64,000 nt of DNA. Source: Micromussa lordhowensis. Its lineage: Eukaryota; Cnidaria; Anthozoa; Scleractinia; Lobophylliidae. The notes under the pieces are model-generated. The model was not told where the DNA came from, ran no database searches, and saw only the letters and a list, made by a program, of their open reading frames with translations. The translations under genes were made by a program, and so were the position numbers. Of the stretch, positions 54,901 to 64,000 are shown piece after piece. The stretch lies in NCBI GenBank assembly GCA_964020085.1, contig OZ026607.1, positions 20,427,106-20,491,105 on the forward strand, written 5' to 3'. Positions within the stretch are counted from its first letter, which is position 1, and every line of letters starts with the position of its first letter.

Positions 54901-56391
54901 TAACATGGATGTCCAATATGAAAGATGTGCCCATGGTAATGGTGCTACTCCTATTTTTCAAGGTATGGAGCTCAGCTCGCACAAGTGCTGTGCAAGTGGC
55001 ATATAGACATGTCGACTTGTGGATGGACAGTCCCGAGACAACCAAAACTTTTCCGATTGATGGGTTACCAAATTTTCTAAGGGCTCCGCTTGTGCACCTT
55101 TGGCGCATAGGAGCTTTGCTAAAAACATCAAATAAAATAATAATGAAAAGCAAACAAACAGAACATGCAGAACGCACAAGCCCTTGTCAAAATCAAACTC
55201 ATACAATACTCTGACAGCCCTACTCTGGTTATAGAACACACAAAAGCAGGTGGTAAAATCCCCGATAGGCAGTACAACAAAAAAAGGTAGAACCTGCTTA
55301 GAAGCTCCGCAAAATTATATATTTTGTAGAGTAAACAACTAGTGCCCAGTTGCAATTTTATACTCATCAGTATAGCAAACATTGCAACTACCCCTCTAAC
55401 CACCCCACCCTATTGTAACCACCCCTCTCACCCTTCTATTTGGGTACAGGACCAAGGCGTATGTACAGTACATGATTTCTATAAGACAGATCTTGACACT
55501 AGCAAGTTAGAGAAGTTTATGATCTATTACCTCTTCACTCCATTTGTAGTGTTTGAGAACACGATCATATGTTGTTGGTAGTCCATTACTCGATCGTGGA
55601 GTGAGCGGATCTCCATTCTGATTCCGGTAAAAGGCATACAGTGATGGTGCAAACCCTAAAGCGTGAAATATTTCATGTTTTATCGTGGCAAGTACCTCAC
55701 TGTAGCTAGTTCTAAGCTCATCTGCGGTGACCTTTTCTGGGCATATGTTGATAAATCCCACAACTGGTCGATCTAAGCTACTTTCTTGTTGGCAGGCAGA
55801 ACCATAAGCTAGTGTTGTTATGCTGTCACAATTACCATCGGCAACAGCGCTCACGTAGAGTATAAAATCCGTGTCGTTGTGCCCTTCACCGGCAGTGTAC
55901 CCTGGACGTGTGTCGTTCTGACAATTTTGGCCATTTTGATCACATATTCTACACTGATCTAAATCGTGTTCTGGAATCTCGATCGGTCCACATAAGATTC
56001 TAGAAGTGTTACACATCTCACGGCAAAATCGAACGTTACCAGGACGTTTTCCGTCAGCGCTTTTCATGAAGAAAGATTTGTCGGAACAACTCCTTTGGAG
56101 CCGAATCTTCGATGTGGTCTTTCGAACTTTTAAAGTTTTTTTGAAGTACTCTTGTGCTTCACGTAAAATATCCTTAACGATCGTCGGATTTTCTAACTTG
56201 TTGATGTCGAGAAAATCTAGTGAAATCCGCAATGGCTGGTCGATACTGCGCCTTTTTATTACGTGGGATGGCTCGAGTACAATGTGACGGATCATTTCGT
56301 CGTGTTCACGGATCGGTTCATTAGCCAGGGAGCAAAAGGTGGCTAAACTTAAAAGTATGGTATATTGGATGAGCACACCTTCAGCGGCCAT
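50616..56391 (-). CDS. LMLN: Leishmanolysin-like (M8) zinc metallopeptidase, complete two-exon gene
   Basis: Two minus-strand exons join in phase 0: 56391-55531 (donor GAG|GTAATA) and 51746-50616 (acceptor TATGCTAG). They give 663 residues, close to the usual length of animal leishmanolysin-like proteins. Residues 1-23 are a signal peptide. The M8 zinc site HEIFHALGF starts at residue 239. The third zinc ligand is the distal His at about 346, in an AHWEKR context, followed by the Met-turn (GMTG). The segment LALMEDTGWYKVDYNMAEPL is characteristic of the family. The C-terminal half is Cys-rich and ends in a short hydrophobic stretch. Family knowledge: these are secreted or membrane-associated zinc endopeptidases; the fly and human orthologues are linked to cell migration and mitosis. 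The start is the first ATG before the signal peptide. The gene is tail-to-tail with the HEAT-like gene. Its 3.8 kb intron carries several mariner-type repeats. Confidence 0.9.
51890..52420. repeat. (GAT)n/(AAT)n microsatellite plus dispersed repeat fragments
   Basis: GATGAT then AATAAT runs (about 51890-51966) lead into the retroposon-like family also seen at 28204-28690 and the SINE-like fragment also seen at 45720-45910. Confidence 0.7.
52495..52686. mobile_element. 192-bp mariner-type MITE
   Basis: The ends CAGTCAACTCTC and inverse (GACAGTTGACAG) lie between TA dinucleotides at 52493-52494 and 52687-52688. Inside are AAGTGGACACC/GGTGTCC units. Confidence 0.65.
52966..54843. mobile_element. 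1.9 kb non-autonomous mariner/Tc1-type element
   Basis: The ends CAGTGAAACCTGTATTAAGC and CTTAATACAGGTTCACTG are inverses with one mismatch, flanked by TA (52964-52965 and 54844-54845). No transposase is recognised in the interior; the frames there are short and lack DDE context. It lies in the leishmanolysin intron. Confidence 0.75.
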
Positions 56392-58162
56392 GTTGTTGTC
56401 CTACGTTAGGCGAGAGATCTGGAGACGACGTTGTTGATTGGCCCGCTTGGAGGGAGGGGAGGGTAATATTGATCGTGGAAGATGGTTTGTTCATATGAGA
56501 GGGGAACCCCATCACTCTTGATTGCAGAATGTATATTTTTTGATATCCCCCAAAACAGAAACGGCTTTTAATGGTTTTGGGATTTTGAACAGTAAAGAGA
56601 AAAACTATAGTCTCTATCAAAAACATTCAATTCAATGTTTTTCAGAAGAAATAGCAAAATGCTATCGTAAAAAAACTTCAAGGTCCGTGTCCTTACCTAC
56701 CCTAGAAGGGGAAAAATGTCATTCGCACAACCCGCGTTTTATTTTCGCGCCCTTTTCTTCTACTTGTCAGTCACTGACCAATCAGACGCTTTGTAGCTTA
56801 TGACGTTGATCAAGGGGGAAATTTTCTTTTCTGTGCTTTTCTTACGTATTAGTATTGCTGAAGAAAAAAGCCCTAAAATTTTGACATTGTTGTGTCGAGA
56901 GTCCTTAAAATTGACAAGAAGAAACTTGGGAGATCAGCTTTGGATCGTTAGACAGTTTTGGAAGGAAGTAATAACCCTTTTCCTCGGGTTTACGGTGAGC
57001 ATTTTTAAGTTTGAAAGATTAAGCTGAATCCATGTTGAACTTGTTTGTTAAAAAAATCTTTCACAACTAACCAATATAAACCTCTACAGTAATGTGTGGT
57101 TCTTTTGACGTTTCATTAGGTCTATTTTTTATTTATTTACTCAACTTTAATTCCCACTTTTAAAATAATTCATGCGCTTGAAGAAAGCCACTTTCTGAAG
57201 ATCAAAGTAAAGAATTGTGTTGAAAGCGCGCAGGATTTTAAAAACTCACACAATAATCTTAAAGTGCCACTATGATGAAATTTTCGAACACAATAGGTCT
57301 TTCCTAGATATCTTGCCAAATTTCAATCTATTACAAACATTAGAACTCGCGGTTTTTAGACTTTTATTTCCGAGAATTTACAGCCGCCATTAATTTCCCT
57401 TGTTGAGAATTCGAGAAAATGACGTCATTTTCTCAAAAATACCACACGGGTTGAAATTATAATGACAACTAATGTCGAAAATTGCACGAATATATGAGCC
57501 AAAGTTTTTGTTATTCTTTATGCGAATTGCTGTGCTAATTGTTATTATAATTTCAACCCGTGTGGTATTTTTGAGAAAATGACGTCATTTTCTCCAATTC
57601 TCACCAAGACTTGGAACAAGGGAAATTAATGGCGGCCGTAAATTCTCGGAAAAAAAAGGTCCAAAAACCGCGAGTTCTAATGTTCGTAATAGATTGAAAT
57701 TTGGCAAGATATCTAGACCTGTTGTGTACGAAAATGTAAAAAAATGGGTATCGAGAATTTGATTATAGTGGCACTTTAAGCTTATGGACCTTGAATAAAA
57801 GTTGGTATCTGATGTTTCTTTTTTTCTTCCTTAACGAAACCATTTGAATTCCAGCCAAACAACGTATCCAACATGTTAAAAAGGTTAAATAAGCTCAACC
57901 TCGTTCCCAGAGCCGTTTCCCTGGCTTGGTTGAAATAAGCTAAGCAGTTTGAATCATTAGTGTCGAAACTGAACCATCTATTCAACAACAACAACATCAA
58001 CAACAAAACTTTAGGCTAATCTAGGCAGGCCACATCTATATTTATATTATTCAATAAGCTTACTATTCAACTTTGCGCCTAAATAAGCAGTCTGGCAAAG
58101 TCCGCCACCAAGTGTTGTAAAGCGCTTTGAGCGTCAGGATAAAGCGCTGTATAAATGCCATA

Positions 58163-58196
<34 letters not shown>

Positions 58197-59354
58197 TCGG
58201 TAAGATCAGAACTTCGCGCGCGCTCATTGTCTAATTTTCATTGTCAATAAGCCTACAGAGTACAGACACATGAATTTATTATTTATGGATGCATCAACGA
58301 GCGAGAGCGGAGAATTTGACAATTTGTTACCCTAAAAAAACATATTGATTTCAGTTTGTCAAGCGTCTGTCCTGTTATTGACAATGAATTTCGTCATAAC
58401 ATTTTCAAAGTCGTCTGCGGATCCGCTCGGCTATCGCCTCATGGATCCAGAGCTACTTTGACAATATTATGATGAAATTCATGATCAATAACAGGACAGA
58501 CGCTTGACAAGCTGACATCAATTTGTTAAATTTAGACAAAGATTTACGAGAATTTTTACTACAAGCTCAGTTACAAACTATTTTTGACTGGTTATCATTT
58601 ACATGTTATTGATACTAGGAGCTATGACTAACCAGAGGTAAGCTAAACGATGGGTTGAAATTAACCAGGAAGTAAATTGAAGAATTTGAGTCAAGGTGTC
58701 GACTTCAACATAGTCATCCCTATCTGAAAGAGTCTCAAATAAAAATCCGCGATTTTTTCCTTAAAGATAGGTTTAGATATATCTCCCCAGTCCAGAAAAA
58801 TTTGATTCCATGATATCGCTCCAGTTCTCGAAAAAGAGCGTTTGAATTTTCCAATTTAACTTCGTTCCGAAGATAATTTCCTTTTGCAGCATGCCTTGTA
58901 TTGTACCCGTGAATTTCATTTGACATAGTAAAGAGAGCTCTGATAGGCAAAGGGGCTAATCGTTTCCAAATATCATGCATGAGATTCGCAACCGTGTCAA
59001 AATATATCATATTTACAGGTACAAATATTATTTAATAAAAAGAGGAATAGCACGTGCTTCAGTGGCGCAAAATAAATCAGTCGAAGAACACGTTTCTTGA
59101 GAACAAGTAGCTTGCTAATGTACGACTTGGCTGCACGGCCCCATACACAAATCCCGTAGCGGATAAATATGGCAGAATAAGCGAGCGATAAATTATTAAA
59201 AAAGTTTCGGTTGGAACGAAGTGTCAGTTAGCCTGGCTAGAGTTCTAATAGTCTTACTATCTGTAAGACAATAGTCTTACCATCTCATGTGTATTAAACT
59301 CTTGAGGTTAATTTGTCGACAACGGAGACAAGCAGTCGAGACAAGTTATCTGGG
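56392..59354. other. Divergent intergenic region between leishmanolysin-like and PRDM9-like genes (copy 2)
   Basis: The two genes start head-to-head about 3 kb apart, so this region should hold both promoters. Apart from the MITE at 57263-57775 and the L2/SINE-like tail with (TTA)n at 58090-58194, I see no gene. Confidence 0.6.
57263..57775. mobile_element. 513-bp foldback MITE with TTAA target duplication, copy 2 only
   Basis: The ends AGTGCCACTAT and ATAGTGGCACT sit between TTAA at 57259-57262 and 57776-57779. Copy 1 has a single TTAA in CTTAAGC at about 1450. The arms pair almost along the whole element (for example AACCGCGAGTTCTAATGTTC against its inverse, and AAAATGACGTCATTTTCTC on both sides). 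Confidence 0.9.
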
Positions 59355-62300
59355 ATGGCCGGAACTTTATCAGAGTACGAGCTTCTACGACTGAGAAACA
59401 TAAAGAGGAACCATGAATTCATGAAAAGTCTTGGTAAGTCAAAGTTTTATTTCAATCAAGGTGTTTGGAGAGATGCACAGGCTATGTTAATGTAAGCTTG
59501 TATCAAATTAAATTTTGTGACGATAAGTTTTTCCTGCAAACGCTGTAATTTCGGACTGAACGGAGAACTGAACTAACAACTGGGGAAATCTAGCTCTGGA
59601 GAGCACTGCTTCGCTTGCGGGAACGGAATCTCGTCACGAATTCCTGGTACACGAGGATCTACTTCGATGGTCTTCACTACGGACGTCAAGGAAGAGACAT
59701 AACTTGGTCCAACAGTAGTTTATTCTGTACTTGCTAGCGTCGTGATCGTAATCGTACCCGTAATCGAAAAACTTTACAAATGCACTTGCTTATATACCAT
59801 CCTAACACCCTAAGTGTTTACAATATGCTAATGTAACTTCTAACATACAATACAAGCGGAAAAGCTTTTTAATTACAAAAGTGAATCCCAATCAACACTA
59901 CGAAGTCTCCTAGATTAAAAATAGAGTGCTAAGATTAAAGATTGAAAAGGTTGAGATTTAGATGGAGCAAACTTAGGAAATTAAAAATGAGATACTTAAT
60001 GAGAAATTCCCAATTGGTGTTACCGACAGCAAGCGAAAGTGCTCCGATGAATAGAACTTCATTACTGGAATATAGTTCAGCTGGCCAACTCTCGAGAAAA
60101 CTCATTAACTGCATTAGTATAAAGCAGTCCAGCTGGACAGCCTCCGAGTGAAAGGAAGATAATTTTACTAATGAAAGGAAACCCAAGTAAACCGCTAACG
60201 AACTATTTGTGTACTAAATGAAAGTCGGTGTTGGACACGTGCAGGTGTACCAAGAGTCGGCAAAGTACAAAGTAGAACATTTAAATTCCTGGCCGTCAAC
60301 TGAAAAAGACTACTGTTGGTTTTTTTTTTTAAACTTTTCCAAATAATAAAGAAATGATAGTAGTAAAAACAAATACACCCGGTTGGATTTGTCAATGGTT
60401 TCACTTACTACCAGTGACTGAAACGGGCTCACTGAAGCCTTTTTTTTGTTGGAAAATGTGAGGGAGTTGCCAGTTTTCGATGTTTGATCTAAGCAAAACT
60501 GAGACGATATTTCATTTCTCAAGACTCAAGGATGGTAAGGATGGTAACGTTCTCAAATAGCTTAAAAATCTTCATCTTGAAGATGAAGATTTTTAAGCTA
60601 TTTGAGGACTCCCAGGCTCCTCGCGGCTTTGCCGCTTTCTTAACGCGCTCAAACTGAAGCCGCCAAGCTACACAGGCTAGTAAATAGAGAATTAATTAAT
60701 TGTTATTTGCTTAGCTATTTACATCGGTGATTACTTTATAGCAACACATTTATCCATGTATTTTCTTAATTATCAGGTTAACCTTTTGTTTTATCATCAA
60801 TTTTTGTAGGACTTCCTGTTCCCGCAATTCCTGCTGGTCTTCCAAGTCGCCCTCGCAAAACACCAGTTAAAAAACTAAAGGAGGTATCAATCAGTCAAGA
60901 TGGCGAAAGCTCAAGTGAAAGTGGTGACGACAACGACGAGGACTGGGTTCCAGGATCAGAAGAAGTTAGAAGACGAAATAAAATGATAAAAAGATTTATC
61001 CCAGGTTAGTTTGGTATTTGATCAGCGGGACAATGAATACATAGTTTTGACTCAGAGAGTAGTTGCTGTGTCTTTACTTATACCCCCCCCCCCGAAAAAA
61101 ACAACAACAGATAATCGAGACTTGGACTAACTATTCCTTGCTGAGACAGGGAAGGTTCTTAATAGAATCCGGGCGATTGCCTGGCTGTGGTATTCGTGCC
61201 TCAATTCATGATCTCTTATTCGTAGTTTCTCTCCTTTCCTCGCCACTCCCCTCCTCTCCCCTCTTCTTCTGACCGGGGTCCGAACCTGGATAGCTCGATC
61301 CAGAGCCAGCTCGCCAACCATTAAGTCACCGCGCGTCTAATTGTCCCCTTTATTCAAATTAAAATTACATAAGAGCGGTTTTCAATTGAAAGTAATCAGA
61401 CATTTACTTCGGTTTTGGTTTAACTATTCTTTTCTCTTCATGATTTTCTCGCCTCTTCTCTTTTCTTGACCCCTCTGTTCCTTATATTTTACACTTTTAT
61501 ATTCATCTTTCTTCATTGCTAACATACATCCTACCCCCTTCCTTTCTATAGATTTTAGACCAAAACCCCAAACTGTTCCTGTTCTGAAAAGAAGGAAGGA
61601 ACCCTGCAAAATGGTAACAATAATTTAATCATAACACAAGTAGCCAAAGTAGGCAGTTATACCTATTCAGTAACCTTCAGGAATAGAAAACAAATAGTCG
61701 GAGCAGTGTTCCTGTCATTTAGAGAAAGGCCGAAAAGAGAAAAACTAAAAATTGGAATTCAGGAAAGTGTTGACATCAGACTGTCAGAGCCCCGAATTAC
61801 AAACCTTTCTAGACCCTGTGGCAATCACTAGGTTTACCCTCCCTTCAAAAAGAAAAAGACCAACTGGTATATGGTTTCGGATGTTTGTTTTGTGTGCCTT
61901 CGTCTTTTAAAACTTGTAGGTTGAGAATGAAGAAAACGATTTCTCAAGCGCATTTGATGAACTGGGTCGATTGGGCGAAGAAATAGACTTCATTTCAGAC
62001 GAAACTGTCGTGGTTTCTGGAAAAAGAAGGGAAAAGAAGAAGACTGCAAGTAAACAGCTCCTTGAGAAACGTATTCAGTATGCCACTCGTGGAAAAAAGC
62101 ACTTTTACTGTGAGCCTGAGGTTCCAGATGATGACCACTTCATTTGTGAGTGGAGCAATTATCATTCCGTTTCCTTTACTCGTTGTTTCTCCTGGCGGGT
62201 TTGTTATGGCTTTTTACATCAATTTACACGTGTGAATCGTGAACCCAAATCAAATCAAATCTCCCCCCCACCCCCAACCAACTCTCTCCACATGCACACA

Positions 62301-62737
62301 TCACCACCCACCCGGCCTCTTGATGATACAAAGCGCGTAAGGTGATTAATCGGTAAATTGTTAACCTCTAATTTTCTTCACTTCCACTCTTGGAACTTGA
62401 GCTTCATCGATTTATTAAACCTTGAAATTGATTTGTGTTTTTTCGTTATTGTTTAGTTTGTGAAGAGTGTCAAGACCTACATTATGGTGATTGCCCAGTG
62501 CATGGGCCTTTGCAGATTATAGTTGACAAGACTACGGAAGGAAATTATAATTTGTCATATGCAGTGGCTTCACTACCGTCAATTCTTAAAATAAGCCAGT
62601 CATCTATTCCTGGAGCTGGTTTAGGCGTTTTCAGCGCGTCTGAGATTCCAAAGGGAGTACGATTCGGTCCCTATAAAGGAAAAAAGATACGATGGGAGCA
62701 CATCTCAGATGAAACAAATACGAGTTACATGTGGGAG
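59355..62737 (+). CDS. PRDM9: PRDM9-like gene, copy 2, exons 1-5, cut by window end
   Basis: Exons 59355-59433, 60810-61004, 61552-61613, 61920-62145 and 62457-62737 match copy 1 in borders and phases; exon 4 is one codon shorter (a Gln). The frame is open throughout, covering the linker region, the zinc knuckle and the first half of the PR/SET domain, including the GPYKGK tyrosine. By eye about ten amino-acid changes and about seven silent changes separate it from copy 1 (for example Val/Phe, two Lys/Glu, Ser/Phe, Gly/Glu, Ser/Tyr, Asn/Ser). The second SET exon and the finger exon would lie beyond 64000. Intron 1 carries an insertion of about 840 bp that copy 1 lacks. Confidence 0.85.
59516..60355 (-). 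mobile_element. About 840-bp insertion in copy-2 intron 1, possibly a solo LTR
   Basis: Copy 1 lacks it (about 5380-5395). The left end begins TGTGACGATAAG. On the minus strand there is a TATATAAGC box (about 59790) and, downstream, AATAAACTACTG (about 59725), the order expected of an LTR promoter and polyadenylation signal. The right edge and target duplication are not clear. Confidence 0.45.
61120..61335. repeat. SINE-like fragment in PRDM9-like intron 2, both copies
   Basis: Present at about 6155-6380 and here. It ends in GGGTCCGAACCTGGAT...AGAGCCAGCTCGCCAACC, resembling the tRNA-like end of a SINE. It is preceded by a C-run and an A-rich run (6121-6150; shorter here at 61083-61110). Confidence 0.5.
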
Positions 62738-64000
62738 GTAGCGTTTTATTATACCATCGCGATGTGCTACTGCAACGTAATGATGATGTATAATAGCCCT
62801 TTTCACGGTTGATTTTGCTCATTTGCATTACAATAAAATCTAGCATGTATGCGAGGCAATTTCGGGCTATTTTGCAGTTTTAGCCCGAAATTGCCTCGCA
62901 TCTACGTTGGAATACATTGTAATGCAAATGGGAAAAATTAACCGTGAAAAATTGTAGAGGACTTGTAGAGCAAATGTCGAGTAAAAATTCGTGGACAAAC
63001 TGCCAAGCGAGACCAGTTATGAATTTTCAGTAATTTAGGACATAAATCACTTTACAAAATACAACGTTCAAGTCTTGGTAATCTTATTTCTGAACTGTTT
63101 CGAGCCGTATTCCTGAATTCCAAACCAAAATCGATCACTTCACTCTAAGAACACAAGGAACAATTCGTAATAATAACAATAATTATTATTATTTCAATTT
63201 TTATTACTATTAGTTATCTTTATCATCATTATCATAATCATAATCATTATCATTATTGCAGGCGCCAGAATTTGTTTCATAGCTTCGTATTTAGTGATAA
63301 GTTTTCGCCTATTTAGTTTCCTATGTTTTGTGGCCTTTCGTACATGTTACATTCATTTGCATACTCTCTATATATACGGTTCGCGCGTAATTTATTTACT
63401 TCAGTAACGGTTTAAGTTTCTCTCTACGGCTTGTTTTGGAATAACTTCAGTTTACAAATCATCTTTGGTTTTGGGGTTCGTCACATTTGTCTTGCAAGTT
63501 TCTTCGTTTATTTCACTTTTTAGATGAACCCGAAAGAAAAATTGGAGAGAGCTCTCTCCGATTTATTATTGTTTCGGTAAGGGCGGCTGTAACATGATGG
63601 AGTTTTTGAACAGTAAAGATTTTCAAAATATAATTAAATTTGAAAGTAACGATTTATCATTTTTCTACCTCTGACGGAAGTTTGGATTTCTGTGTGTGTG
63701 CGTCCGGCCGCCCATGTACAACTGCCGTCAGGAGCCCATTACTCAGGAGCTTACATCTTCCATACTGGCCGTCTGAGTCAACCCTGTCCCATATCTTTCT
63801 ATTTTTAGAAGCACTTCTCACGAGGGTTTTCGCAGGTGTTTTTATAATAGCCAATCATAAGAGAGCTGTGGTACTCTATTGTTATATGTCACATGCAGGC
63901 CACACGAAAGTATTTCAATTTCTGGTTTTCAGTGTCACACCATTCAAAATAAAAATCAAAACCGTTCAATAGATTAAGTCCAGAATCTGAGAAAAGAAAG

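Larger units (their letters stand above)
55794..63908. repeat. Long duplicated block, copy 2
   Basis: Second copy of 1-10275. It is shorter because copy 1 carries more insertions. Private to this copy are the TTAA-flanked MITE at 57263-57775 and the insertion of about 840 bp at 59516-60355. Confidence 0.95.

Overview
The window is a piece of a eukaryotic, intron-rich, AT-rich animal genome. The most likely source is an anthozoan cnidarian, probably a stony coral. The reasons are short exons with GT-AG introns, metazoan gene families (leishmanolysin-like peptidase, PRDM9-like histone methyltransferase, a HEAT/ARM-type protein), and a dense load of foldback MITEs, tRNA-derived SINEs, CR1/L2-like LINE fragments, Penelope and piggyBac-like pieces, and a RecQ-like helicase of a kind that is abundant in coral genomes. 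The organism assignment is inference.

Layout: (1) 1-598 holds the 5' exon of a leishmanolysin-like gene (minus strand, cut by the window edge), with a PRDM9-like gene running away from it at 5224-14890. (2) 14891-23749 is gene-poor and full of foldback repeats and transposon debris. (3) 23750-49054 is an 18-exon plus-strand gene. Its splice phases all chain to give 709 residues with a HEAT/ARM-like look; I do not recognise the family. One of its introns (33212-38750) holds three minisatellite families. Another (42773-48469) holds a 4.8 kb terminal-inverted-repeat transposon with a decayed RecQ-like helicase. (4) 50616-56391 is a complete two-exon leishmanolysin-like gene, tail-to-tail with the HEAT-like gene. 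(5) 56392-64000 repeats the start of the window: the same leishmanolysin 5' exon, the same intergenic sequence and exons 1-5 of a second PRDM9-like copy, cut by the window end.

The main structural fact is that 1 to about 10275 and 55794 to about 63908 are two copies of one block, about 55.8 kb apart. Coding parts are about 98-99% identical by eye. The copies differ by at least nine clean indels, mostly mobile elements for which the other copy gives the empty site. This is either a recent tandem segmental duplication or two haplotypes joined in one contig; the sequence alone cannot decide.

The main functional interest is the PRDM9-like gene. It has a CxxC knuckle plus a PR/SET domain with the three tyrosines expected of an active PRDM9 methyltransferase, followed in the genome by a nine-finger C2H2 array in near-identical 84-bp units that differ mainly at DNA-contact positions. 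That is the signature of PRDM9-type recombination-directing proteins. The link between the SET exons and the finger exon is not fully resolved. The second notable item is the helicase-bearing transposon, which has 93-bp inverted repeats and a 9-bp target duplication.
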